Origin: Marinomonas sp. CT5 | GTDB taxonomy: Bacteria > Pseudomonadota > Gammaproteobacteria > Pseudomonadales > Marinomonadaceae | Length of the DNA: 64,000 bases | Assembly: GCF_018336975.1 (NCBI RefSeq) | Contig: NZ_CP025572.1 | Span: 3,473,908-3,537,907 of the forward strand | Direction: 5' to 3' | Part shown: one piece after another, positions 56,314 through 64,000 of the stretch | Position numbering within the stretch: the stretch's first letter is position 1 | How the letters are laid out: each line of letters begins with the position of its first letter | Program-made: the position numbers and the translations under genes | Notes under the pieces: generated by a model | What the model saw: only the letters and a program-made list of their open reading frames with translations | Databases searched by the model: none | Told to the model about the DNA's origin: nothing

Positions 56314-57191
56314 GATACCGCGTTCGTCACATTACTGCATATACCTATGGCGCACCGGTGAGCTTATGCTACAACATGGCTCACTTATTACCACGAGACA
56401 CTCGAAATCAGCGCTGTCTAAATCAAAAAGTTCACATCAATCCGCCACCGGTTTATCAGAACGATGGGGAAGACTATTTTGGTAATCAAACGTTTTACTT
56501 TTCTATTCAAGAAGCCCATAAAAAATTAGTGATTGATGTCACTACGGACTTTGAAATCACTCCGCTTGATGTACTGCAATGGCAAAACCAAAGTACCTTA
56601 ACTTGCGGGCAATTACGGGCACAATTAAGTACCCCAAATACCCCTGAACTGCGTATGGCAAAAGAATATTTGCTTGATTCACCACAAATCCACTGTTCAG
56701 AGAATTTAAAAGCCTATGCGTTAAGTACCTTCGCGGATGAAAAACCCGTTTTGCAAGCAGCACTGGCTTTCACTCATAAAATTTTTACTGAGTTTAAATT
56801 TGACCCAACCACCACAACCGTTGCAACACCGCTTGAGCAAGTCCTTAAACAGCGCAGTGGTGTGTGTCAGGACTTTGCTCATTTGGCTATTGGTTGCCTT
56901 CGGTCAGTGGGGATTCCAGCTCGTTACATGAGTGGCTATCTAGAAACCTTGCCTCCACCGGGACAAGAAAAACTAGTGGGTGCGGATGCATCTCATGCTT
57001 GGTTTGCGGTTTTTATTCCTGAATTAGGCTGGGTTGAATTTGACCCAACCAATGATCTCATGCCAAGCGATCAACATATTGTCACCGCCTGGGGTAGAGA
57101 CTATTCCGATGTTACGCCGTTACAAGGAGTGATTTTTGAGGGTGGAGGTTCACAACAACTAGCCGTGTCAGTGGATGTTAAGCGAGTATAA
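56310..57191 (+). CDS. Transglutaminase-like cysteine protease-fold protein
   Basis: 293-aa transglutaminase-family protein, the last gene of the operon. It has the bacterial N-terminal beta domain (1-90: MRYRVRHITAYTYGAPVSLC) and the core with Cys186 in RSGVCQDFAHLAIG, His229 in ASHAWFAVF and Asp245 in WVEFDPTND. No signal peptide is visible, so it should act in the cytoplasm like its partners. The start overlaps the fusion gene stop. Such proteins may cleave or transfer the peptide bond; no substrate is known to me. No obvious terminator follows in the 193 bp before rhlE. Confidence 0.92.
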   Translation: MRYRVRHITAYTYGAPVSLCYNMAHLLPRDTRNQRCLNQKVHINPPPVYQNDGEDYFGNQTFYFSIQEAHKKLVIDVTTDFEITPLDVLQWQNQSTLTCGQLRAQLSTPNTPELRMAKEYLLDSPQIHCSENLKAYALSTFADEKPVLQAALAFTHKIFTEFKFDPTTTTVATPLEQVLKQRSGVCQDFAHLAIGCLRSVGIPARYMSGYLETLPPPGQEKLVGADASHAWFAVFIPELGWVEFDPTNDLMPSDQHIVTAWGRDYSDVTPLQGVIFEGGGSQQLAVSVDVKRV

Positions 57192-57384
57192 ACAGATATC
57201 AGTCACCTATACTCGTCTTAACGGCAATACAAAAAGCACTGTTACTGTAATTTCCAACTGTACAATTATTAAGCAAAACTCATACACATAGCATGTAGAG
57301 CAGATATAAGGTAAGCTTCGCGAAATTCTTGCATAACCTGACCTTTCAGCTTTGCACCTGCCTTTATAAAACATGAGAACATCT

Positions 57385-58743
57385 ATGAGTTTCAACAAAC
57401 TTGGGCTTTCTGCCCCCATCCTTAAAGCCATTGAAGATCAAGGCTATACTGAGCCATCCGCCATCCAGGCTCAGGCAATCCCTGCTATTCTTGAAGGCCA
57501 AGATGTGATGGCAGCAGCCCAAACAGGAACAGGTAAAACAGCCGGTTTCACACTGCCTTTGCTTGAGCTTCTTAGCAAAGGAGAACATGCGCAAAATAAT
57601 CAAGTTCGAGCCTTGGTACTGACTCCAACCCGTGAACTAGCCGCACAAGTTGCAGAAAGTGTAAAAAACTATGGACAACACCTTGGCCTAAAATCGACTG
57701 TGGTATTTGGTGGCGTAAAAATCAATCCTCAAATGATGGCCCTACGACGCGGCGCGGACATTTTAATCGCAACACCTGGCCGTATGATGGACTTGTACAA
57801 TCAGAAAGCGGTGCGATTCGATAAACTAGAAGTTCTTGTATTAGACGAAGCCGATCGTATGCTCGACATGGGGTTCATCCATGACATCAAAAAAATACTC
57901 GCCATCTTGCCTAAGAAGCGTCAAAACTTATTGTTCTCTGCGACTTTTTCTCCAGAAATTCGCCAATTGGCAAAAGGCCTAGTCAATAACCCAGTCGAAA
58001 TTTCGGTTACACCACGTAATGCGACAGCCGTTTCCGTTGAACAATGGCTGCATCCCGTTGATAAAAAACGTAAGACTGAGTTATTGATTCAACTCATCGC
58101 GGACGGCAAATGGGATCAAGCCTTGGTATTTTCTCGTACTAAACACGGTGCGAATAAAATCACTAAACAATTAGAAGACGCCGGTATTCGAGCTAGCGCC
58201 ATTCACGGCAACAAAAGCCAAGGTGCACGTACTCGCGCTTTAGCCGATTTCAAAGAAGGCCGTATCCGTATTCTCGTTGCGACAGACATTGCTGCTCGTG
58301 GATTAGATATCGAGCAATTGCCCCACGTGGTTAACTTTGACCTACCTGATGTTGCCGAAGATTATGTTCACCGTATTGGTCGTACTGGTCGTGCTGGCGC
58401 AACTGGCAAGGCCATTTCCTTAGTGGCTGCGGACGAATTAGATCAATTACGCGCCATTGAGCGTTTGACTCAAAAATTGATCGAACGTCGTTATGAAGAT
58501 GACTTCATCCCAACACATATGTTGCCAGACACCACATTGGATACACGTCCAATTAAACCCAAAAAACCGAAAAAGCCAAAAGCACCACGTGACCAACAAA
58601 GTGCTGGCAAACCCGGCGCAAAAGGCAACGCGCCAAAATCTGGCAAGCGCCGCCCTGCGCCCCCCAAAGCAGACATGACACCAGGCCAAGGCTTACGCAG
58701 TAAACCTCTCGCCCCTGCGCGTCGTAACCGCAAACCAGATTAA
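57385..58743 (+). CDS. rhlE: DEAD-box RNA helicase RhlE
   Basis: ATP-dependent RNA helicase, about 452 aa. All core motifs are present: Q motif region with [25 protein letters not shown] (Walker A), PTRELAAQV (Ia), TPGRMMDL (Ib), VLDEADRML (DEAD), FSATFS (SAT), [11 protein letters not shown] (IV), [20 protein letters not shown] (V), and [10 protein letters not shown] (VI). The C-terminal tail (about 385-452) is basic, Lys/Pro/Arg-rich. [11 protein letters not shown] is the usual RhlE start, 12 bp inside the longest open frame. A clear terminator follows at 58772. Confidence 0.92.
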   Translation: MSFNKLGLSAPILKAIEDQGYTEPSAIQAQAIPAILEGQDVMAAAQTGTGKTAGFTLPLLELLSKGEHAQNNQVRALVLTPTRELAAQVAESVKNYGQHLGLKSTVVFGGVKINPQMMALRRGADILIATPGRMMDLYNQKAVRFDKLEVLVLDEADRMLDMGFIHDIKKILAILPKKRQNLLFSATFSPEIRQLAKGLVNNPVEISVTPRNATAVSVEQWLHPVDKKRKTELLIQLIADGKWDQALVFSRTKHGANKITKQLEDAGIRASAIHGNKSQGARTRALADFKEGRIRILVATDIAARGLDIEQLPHVVNFDLPDVAEDYVHRIGRTGRAGATGKAISLVAADELDQLRAIERLTQKLIERRYEDDFIPTHMLPDTTLDTRPIKPKKPKKPKAPRDQQSAGKPGAKGNAPKSGKRRPAPPKADMTPGQGLRSKPLAPARRNRKPD

Positions 58744-58771
58744 TCTTTGTTCTAACGACTAGAATAAATGA

Positions 58772-58800
58772 AGCCACAGTGAGATAGTTCCGCTGTGGCT
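58772..58800 (+). terminator. Terminator of rhlE
   Basis: AGCCACAG and CTGTGGCT pair with a 13-base loop and are followed by TTTTTT, 29 bp past the stop. Confidence 0.9.
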
Positions 58801-58845
58801 TTTTTATCACCATGATCAACCAATCACCGGCATCAAGGACGTGTT

Positions 58846-59259
58846 ATGGGAATCGTTATCCTTCCACTATTTTTGTTTTGGGCAATATGCTTGTTTTTCT
58901 CTTTGAGAATCGGCTACGTATTACTGAAAGAAGAAAAACTATTTACCTATAAGGTACTACCAACCGTCGCATCAGTTCTGCTTGCCATTCTTTATATGAA
59001 GCAATCCATCAACCAATTTGTAGGTAGTGAATCCCTCTGGGCGTTTCAGATAGTGTTTTACTTTTTATTTAATATTGATGCCGCTCTTTTGTATTGCGGC
59101 GCGTTTCTGGCTTACTTTATTCTCAAGCAACGCGTTAAAAATCCATCAATAAAATCACTCATATATATCATCGCTCTCTCCATCTCATTAGGTACACTAC
59201 TTGGTGCCTTTAGCAGTGAGAGCTTTATGACTTCCCATAACATTGAAAAAACCTATTGA
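58846..59259 (+). CDS. Small membrane protein (first of a paralogous pair)
   Basis: 137-aa hydrophobic protein, not recognised. Four membrane segments can be drawn: about 4-27, 38-52, 63-92 and 103-122. AAGGACG precedes the ATG. It resembles the next gene in length and layout: both start MG(I/L)(V/I)L, share an FxxxFFF-like centre, and end with (L/I)GTxxxxFxxExFM and a short charged tail. A tandem duplication of a small membrane protein is the likely origin. It has no neighbour of known function and no signal peptide apart from TM1. Confidence 0.7.
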   Translation: MGIVILPLFLFWAICLFFSLRIGYVLLKEEKLFTYKVLPTVASVLLAILYMKQSINQFVGSESLWAFQIVFYFLFNIDAALLYCGAFLAYFILKQRVKNPSIKSLIYIIALSISLGTLLGAFSSESFMTSHNIEKTY

Positions 59260-59346
59260 TTTAAAATATTGGATATCAAGGCATGGTAATTCTGTTAAAT
59301 AGAAACAGAACACCTAACGAAAAGAATCTAGAAAAAGGATAAAAGA

Positions 59347-59751
59347 ATGGGATTGATTTTGGGGCCGCTCATGCTGTTTTGGATTATCGCGGCTGGATTT
59401 TCAATTTATATTGGCAACACCCTATTAAATGATTACCAAACCTTTCAAGCTTATCTGATTGCGATAGTCGCCACGATTTCCTATGTCGTACTCAATTTGG
59501 TTATCAAGTTTGGCAATAAAACAGAGCTTTGGGTTTTCGAAATCCCCTTCTTTTTTATGACCAACAAAATAAGCCTCTTTTTATACGGCGTGTCGATTTT
59601 CTTTTACATTTGGGGAGATGACTTGAAAAACCAAGAATACGGCAAGCAAATGATCTTTATTCTAAACTTCGCCATCGCTTTTAGCGCCGTCATTGGAACC
59701 TTCTGCAACGAAGCCTTCATGAAAGCGCGTCAAATAAAACGAACACATTAA
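59347..59751 (+). CDS. Small membrane protein (second of a paralogous pair)
   Basis: 134-aa hydrophobic protein, not recognised, paralogous to the gene 87 bp upstream. Four membrane segments, about 3-24, 33-50, 62-88 and 100-118. AAAGGAT precedes the ATG. C-terminal IGTFCNEAFMKARQIKRTH parallels LLGAFSSESFMTSHNIEKTY of the first copy. The pair could form a heteromeric membrane complex; that is inference only. Confidence 0.7.
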   Translation: MGLILGPLMLFWIIAAGFSIYIGNTLLNDYQTFQAYLIAIVATISYVVLNLVIKFGNKTELWVFEIPFFFMTNKISLFLYGVSIFFYIWGDDLKNQEYGKQMIFILNFAIAFSAVIGTFCNEAFMKARQIKRTH

Positions 59752-59760
59752 ACGTATAAC

Positions 59761-59791
59761 AGCATGGCATCCTACTAGAAGATACCATGCT
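59761..59791. terminator. Possible bidirectional hairpin between convergent genes
   Basis: AGCATGG and CCATGCT pair around an inner ATC/GAT, with one mismatch. It sits between the small-membrane-protein gene and the convergent chemoreceptor gene. There is no T run on either side, so terminator function is uncertain. Confidence 0.35.
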
Positions 59792-59795
59792 TACG

Positions 59796-61811
59796 TTAAC
59801 TCAATTTATACGAACTAATCTCTCTGAGCACACTTTCAAAACGCTGCTGAGCTTGGATCGCCCCCTCATCGGTTTTGTTCACCAAGTCCAAAATTCGCTC
59901 TGAACGCCCACTGATATTTTGAATATTGCTATTAATCTCTTCAGACACTTGAGACTGCTCTTCCGAGGCTGTCGCGACTCGCTCTATCGTCTGTGTAAGT
60001 TGTTCTATAGCGTCGAATAACCCTTGCATCATAGCGACATTTTCACTGACAACATGCGATGTCTCGGTTGCCATGCTGGCACATTGCCCCATAGATTGTA
60101 GAGCACTTTTGCCAGACCCAACCAAAGCCTCAATCATCGAACGAATTTCTTCGGTTGAGTTTTGTGTACGTTGAGCCAGAGTTCTGACCTCATCCGCTAC
60201 AACAGCAAACCCTCGTCCCTGTTCACCAGCACGCGCCGCCTCGATAGCCGCATTCAGAGCCAATAAGTTTGTCTGTTCAGCAATGGATTCAATCGTTTGC
60301 AAAATACTGCTAATTTCCTCGGTATGACCAGTAACAGACTGCACGGCTTTATGACCACCCTCAACTTCCGTTGACAAATTCGCAATGGATTGCAAAATTG
60401 TCTGCATACGCTCAGAGCCTTGAGTACTTTGCTCACGAATACTTTCTGTGGCTTCTGCCGAAGACAGCATATCTTGGGAAATGGTATTACTTGTGAGAGA
60501 CATTTCTTCGACAGCCGATGCCATGAGATCCGTTTGACTAAATTGATCTTTGGTTTCCTGCAAAGCGCTTTTTGAATAGTCGCTCAATACGCTCATACTC
60601 TCTTTTGATTCAGACGCCATATCCACCATCAAATGAAAAGATTCACTCAAATGATCTAAATGGATATTTAAATTCTTAATAATTTCGCCCAACTCATCTT
60701 TAGAGGTGTTTTCGATTCTGCCTACTAAATTACGATCAGCAGACACATTCGACAACGCTTGGCTAATGCGCTCAACTCGTTTCGATAAAGATCGAGTAAG
60801 AGAAAATGCCAGCCATATGACAGGTGAAATAAGCACAATAAAACCAATAATCAGACCATTGCGGTAGAGTTCACTGCGAGAGGTTAATGCAGCACTGAGA
60901 GTATTTATTTCAACGCTAATTTTATCCGCTACACCTTTGATCAAACCTATTTTAGCCGTAGCAAGTCCAAACCAATCGGCTGGGCCAGCCACAGAAGAAA
61001 CATCCTTCATTGCCAAAAAAGCCTGTGTCGTTTTATCAACGGCTTTCCATTTCTCATTTTGCATGACGTTGTTTAGTAGGGCTTCTTCTTGATCTGACGC
61101 ACTCACCATAAAATGCTCTAGCTGATGATGTTCATCTTCAATAAAAGCCGCAATCTGAGATTGACGCTTTAGGGTCGTCGTCTGAGCGGCAAACACACCA
61201 TTTAAAGCCCCACGATATTGACCAGCCCGCTCTTTCATCCACAATAGACTTAAGCGAGCCTCTAACGCCTTAGCAATATCTCGATTACTAATGTCTAAAA
61301 TAACTTGCTGAATAGCATTTAATGCTTGTCGATTCACTTCTGAATAAAAGTCAAAAGACCCATTATCAGCGGCCAAAGCATCCACTTTTTGTCGAACTTG
61401 GCTTTTCCCCTTCAGCATATTTAAAACAGGCGCTCTTAAACGATTTAATTGCTCAAGAGATAGCCTATCGAAAGCGTTAGCCTCTATATTTTTAAGCGTT
61501 GCTTCAGCATCATCAGCTACTTTTCGCTGTGATAACAAAGCTTCTTTCCCCTTTGCACCGTTACTTCCCAGAAAACCCGCAGTCAAACCACGTTCAACCG
61601 CAAAGTTATGAGCCACACCATCTAAAATGGTCGACAACTTCACCATATCTTCAGCAATACGACCTTCATAAACACGTTCATTTAAACTTTTGACTAAGAA
61701 AGCCACAGCAATAATGGCGAATAATGTCGGTAAAATACCAACAATAGCGACCGAATGAGATACTTTGAGATTTGAAAATAGGGACACTAGCCTCTCCTTG
61801 TCATTTTTCAC
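59796..61811 (-). CDS. Methyl-accepting chemotaxis protein with probable NIT sensor domain
   Basis: Transmembrane chemoreceptor, 671 aa. TM1 about 20-42; periplasmic sensor about 45-315; TM2 about 318-338; HAMP about 339-392; cytoplasmic signalling domain with the conserved tip [20 protein letters not shown] and [15 protein letters not shown]. The sensor shows the nitrate/nitrite-sensing (NIT) pattern: [20 protein letters not shown] followed by helical repeats with [14 protein letters not shown] [18 protein letters not shown] domains bind nitrate or nitrite in known members; that is inference here. Single gene, convergent with the small membrane pair; no sigma28 match was found upstream. Confidence 0.88.
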   Translation of the reverse strand: MKNDKERLVSLFSNLKVSHSVAIVGILPTLFAIIAVAFLVKSLNERVYEGRIAEDMVKLSTILDGVAHNFAVERGLTAGFLGSNGAKGKEALLSQRKVADDAEATLKNIEANAFDRLSLEQLNRLRAPVLNMLKGKSQVRQKVDALAADNGSFDFYSEVNRQALNAIQQVILDISNRDIAKALEARLSLLWMKERAGQYRGALNGVFAAQTTTLKRQSQIAAFIEDEHHQLEHFMVSASDQEEALLNNVMQNEKWKAVDKTTQAFLAMKDVSSVAGPADWFGLATAKIGLIKGVADKISVEINTLSAALTSRSELYRNGLIIGFIVLISPVIWLAFSLTRSLSKRVERISQALSNVSADRNLVGRIENTSKDELGEIIKNLNIHLDHLSESFHLMVDMASESKESMSVLSDYSKSALQETKDQFSQTDLMASAVEEMSLTSNTISQDMLSSAEATESIREQSTQGSERMQTILQSIANLSTEVEGGHKAVQSVTGHTEEISSILQTIESIAEQTNLLALNAAIEAARAGEQGRGFAVVADEVRTLAQRTQNSTEEIRSMIEALVGSGKSALQSMGQCASMATETSHVVSENVAMMQGLFDAIEQLTQTIERVATASEEQSQVSEEINSNIQNISGRSERILDLVNKTDEGAIQAQQRFESVLREISSYKLS

Positions 61812-61938
61812 TATGAAAGCTTAGATCAAATTACGCACTTTGCATGCTTGTAATGATTTTTTATCACTCCGTTTTCGTTATTTTCTTTTCACCTCCAAAG
61901 CCCCTCTAGTCCTAACTTATTTCATTTACTAGATGCAA

Positions 61939-61962
61939 ATAAACCACCCGAAGGTGGTTTAT
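61939..61962 (-). terminator. Terminator of the cystine transporter gene
   Basis: ATAAACCACC and GGTGGTTTAT form a 10-bp stem with a TTCG tetraloop on the minus strand, followed by TTG. It lies 30 bp past the stop at 61992. Confidence 0.75.
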
Positions 61963-61991
61963 GTTTTATACCAAAAAGTATTACTTTGCCG

Positions 61992-63383
61992 TTAACTGTT
62001 TTTCAGTTTAGCTTCTGGCACTTCATCTTGCTCAAACAAATCCGAATCAGTGTGTCCCAGCCACTTAGACGTTATAGTACCGGCCGTCATTGCTCCATTT
62101 ACGTTCACCGCAGTACGGCCCATGTCGATTAAAGGTTCAATAGAAATCAATAACCCCGCTAAAGCAACAGGCATATCCAAGGCAGACAACACGATCAAGG
62201 CCGCAAAGGTTGCACCACCACCAATACCGGCAATCCCAAACGAACTGATAGTGACAATGGCAATAAGTGAAATGATAAAGCTAGGATCCAATGGATTAAT
62301 ACCTACCGTTGGTGCAATCATCACCGCCAACATAGCAGGATACAAACCAGCACAACCATTTTGTCCCATGGTTGCACCGAATGAAGCAGAGAAATTCGAT
62401 TCACCTTCCCCATTACCTAGACGCTTCACCTGAGTATCGATATTCAGCGGAATCGTTCCCGCACTAGAGCGAGACGTAAAGGCAAATAACAATACAGGCA
62501 GCACTTTCTTCAAATAGTGAAGCGGTGATATTCCGTTAAATGCCAACAAACCTAGATGCATAACTAGAATTAATGCTAGGCCCACATAAGACGCCACAAC
62601 AAAATTGAGCAAGGTTAAAATATCAGAGACATTGGATCCGGCAACCACCTTAGTCATCAAGGCAAGAATACCGTATGGTGTAAGGCTTAACACCATACGA
62701 ACCAGAGTTCTGACAACAGACTGAGCGACATCAACAAAGCGCTCAAAACTGATACCAAATTCGGGCTCTGCGCGGGCTACTTTTACACCAGCTACACCAA
62801 TAAAAGCCGCAAAAATTACCACAGCAATAGTTGAAGTAGGACGGCTACCCGCCAAATCAGCAAAAGGATTACCAGGGAAAAACGATCGAATCATATCTGC
62901 AAAAGAGACATTGGCCAGCCCGTCTAAACGGGTTTCTAGCGCGGCACCACGTGCCATTTCACGAGCGCCTTGCACGATACCATCAGCCGATAAACCAAAT
63001 AAGTTGCTCACGAAAACACCGATCAAAGCAGAAACAGCCGTTGTCGCTAATAAAATACCAATAATACCGCCGGACATCTTGCCCAAAGAGCCAGTGTCTT
63101 TAACCTTGATGATCGCACCAATAATAGACACCAAGATTAACGGCATAATGATCATTTTCAGCAAGCTAACATAACCATAACCAACAATATTGACGTACTC
63201 TAACGTCTCGTTCGTTTCCGCACTGCCAACACCGTAAATAAATTGCAACGCCGCACCAAACACAACACCTAAACCCAACCCAGTAAATACCTGAGTAGAC
63301 AACGTCTTTTTCGCTTTTTGCAGCTTAAACAACACAGCAATCAACAAAGCAAATACTGCTAAGTTAATAATGGGATACAACAT
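61992..63383 (-). CDS. tcyP: L-cystine symporter, TcyP/YdjN type (DAACS family)
   Basis: Sodium- or proton-coupled transporter of the dicarboxylate/amino-acid:cation symporter family, 463 aa, about eight helices plus two re-entrant loops. The TcyP/YdjN subgroup is suggested by the overall length and the N-terminal YPIINLAVFALLIAVLFKLQ. Transport motifs: TSRSSAGTIPLNI (HP1 serine-rich loop), GATMGQNGCAGLYPAMLAVM (TM7), GIAGIGGGATFAALIVLSAL (HP2), and GRTAVNVNGAMTAG (TM8). It likely imports L-cystine. Single gene with its own terminator. Confidence 0.9.
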   Translation of the reverse strand: MLYPIINLAVFALLIAVLFKLQKAKKTLSTQVFTGLGLGVVFGAALQFIYGVGSAETNETLEYVNIVGYGYVSLLKMIIMPLILVSIIGAIIKVKDTGSLGKMSGGIIGILLATTAVSALIGVFVSNLFGLSADGIVQGAREMARGAALETRLDGLANVSFADMIRSFFPGNPFADLAGSRPTSTIAVVIFAAFIGVAGVKVARAEPEFGISFERFVDVAQSVVRTLVRMVLSLTPYGILALMTKVVAGSNVSDILTLLNFVVASYVGLALILVMHLGLLAFNGISPLHYLKKVLPVLLFAFTSRSSAGTIPLNIDTQVKRLGNGEGESNFSASFGATMGQNGCAGLYPAMLAVMIAPTVGINPLDPSFIISLIAIVTISSFGIAGIGGGATFAALIVLSALDMPVALAGLLISIEPLIDMGRTAVNVNGAMTAGTITSKWLGHTDSDLFEQDEVPEAKLKNS

Positions 63384-63576
63384 GAAAAGAAAACCTTAAA
63401 TAAAAGCCATAGAACATCGACTCCCAGCTCACCTAAATATCAATGAACAGAGAAAACCGATAAGTTGGCGCCATGTTAACAAAATGCTGACTAAATGGAT
63501 AAGAAGGAAAAATCATTAACTTATATAAGAAAAACGAATAAGGAAGAAACTTGAAAGCATTACACAAGAAATAAAA

Positions 63577-63616
63577 AAGCCCCGACATGTCAGTTTTCAC
63601 TAACTTATCGGGGCTT
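63577..63616 (-). terminator. Strong terminator without a visible minus-strand gene
   Basis: On the minus strand AAGCCCCGA and TCGGGGCTT pair (9 bp) with a 22-base loop and run into TTTTTT. No minus-strand gene lies to its right within the window; the IS110 element starts there instead. Confidence 0.7.
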
Positions 63617-63623
63617 AATTAGA

Positions 63624-63682
63624 TGGTCCGCCTCACCTCTGAGCTATGCTTAGAGGGTGGCTAAACAAAGAGGCGAATCATC
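63624..63682 (+). mobile_element. Left end region of an IS110-family element (boundary approximate)
   Basis: GGTCCGCCTCACCTCTGAGC begins an imperfect inverted repeat (GCCTCACCTCT / AGAGGGTGGC) just upstream of the transposase start. IS110 elements lack ordinary terminal repeats, so the exact boundary cannot be set without the right end. Confidence 0.5.
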
Positions 63683-64000
63683 ATGTTTACTATTAAAGTT
63701 ATTGGAATCGATTTAGGCAAATCTTCTTTTCATCTTGTTGCTCATGATCATGTTGGACGAGAGCAATATCGAAAACGTCCTACACGATTTAAATTGCTAG
63801 AACATCTTGCGAATATACCCTCAACCATTATTGCAATGGAGTCTTGCGGAGGTTCTCATTGGCTGGCACGTCAATGTCAGAAGTTTGGTCATGAAGTCAA
63901 ACTCATCCCCCCACAGTACGTAAAGCCCTATGTAAAGACCAATAAAAATGACTGCATTGATGCGGACGCTATTGCAGAAGCTGCGATGCGACCTAACATG
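63683..64000 (+). CDS. IS110-family transposase (IS1111-like), N-terminal part
   Basis: First 106 codons; the gene runs off the window. DEDD-type RuvC-like catalytic residues are visible: Asp in VIGIDLGKSSFHL, Glu in IAMESCGGSHWLAR, and Asp residues in NKNDCIDADAIAEAA. PPQYVKPYVKTNKND is typical of the IS1111 subgroup. IS110 transposases are guided by a bridge RNA encoded in a non-coding end; in IS1111 members that lies beyond the right end and would be outside this window. The reading frame is intact as far as it goes. Confidence 0.9.
   Translation, partial: MFTIKVIGIDLGKSSFHLVAHDHVGREQYRKRPTRFKLLEHLANIPSTIIAMESCGGSHWLARQCQKFGHEVKLIPPQYVKPYVKTNKNDCIDADAIAEAAMRPNM

Overview
The window looks like a chromosome segment of a marine gammaproteobacterium of the Oceanospirillales, most like Marinomonas. 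This rests on gene content and protein similarity recalled from memory: a polar-type flagellar locus with sigma54 and sigma28 promoters, a nudF-yqiB-yqiA-parE block, Na+/H+ and cystine transporters, and AT-rich intergenic DNA. No database search was run.

Layout. 1-4243: housekeeping block on the minus strand (parE, cut by the window edge, then yqiA, yqiB, a PlsC-type acyltransferase and nudF), with tag diverging on the plus strand. 4355-11338: pseudaminic-acid pathway (pseB-pseC-pseF on plus; pseG-pseI on minus) and a Maf-type flagellin glycosyltransferase; no pseH is visible. 11328-18543: fliT-like, fliS, fliD, flaG and two flagellin genes, separated by a 2-kb intergenic region holding a tandem array of about five 172-bp repeats. 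18894-31969: an HD-GYP protein with a degenerate HD motif, then flgL, flgK, flgJ, flgI, flgH, flgG, flgF, flgE, flgD, flgC and flgB. 32181-35781: cheR and cheV, then flgA, flgM and flgN on plus. 35863-35938: tRNA-Arg(CCT). 36325-43657: RND efflux pump with divergent TetR regulator, a DMT exporter and an NhaC-type antiporter. 43882-47616: PQQ glucose dehydrogenase and a flavin monooxygenase. 47948-57191: five-gene operon of circularly permuted ATP-grasp, alpha-E and transglutaminase-like proteins, behind a strong sigma54-type promoter and a structured leader. 57385-63383: rhlE, two paralogous small membrane proteins, a chemoreceptor with a probable NIT domain, and a TcyP cystine transporter. 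63683-64000: start of an IS110-family transposase.

How the genes fit together. The flagellar genes form a hierarchy readable from the DNA. Sigma54-type promoters (GG-N10-GC or close to it) precede flgB, flgF and flgK. Sigma28 promoters (TAAA-N15-nnCGAtAA) precede both flagellin genes and flgMN. Terminators follow flgE, the HD-GYP gene, both flagellins and cheR. The export chaperones (fliS, fliT-like), the cap (fliD), the glycosyltransferase (maf) and the last sugar genes (pseI, pseG) are nearly contiguous or overlapping, so filament subunit export and flagellin glycosylation are probably co-expressed.

Points of most interest: the ATP-grasp/alpha-E/transglutaminase operon with a possible RNA switch in its leader and a second, apparently degenerate ATP-grasp copy fused to alpha-E; the 172-bp array, whose minus strand carries a chain of five overlapping small ORFs, each with a Shine-Dalgarno-like sequence; the heptapeptide-repeat domain in the second flagellin with tandem sigma28 promoters; and the HD-to-FD change in the flagellar HD-GYP protein.
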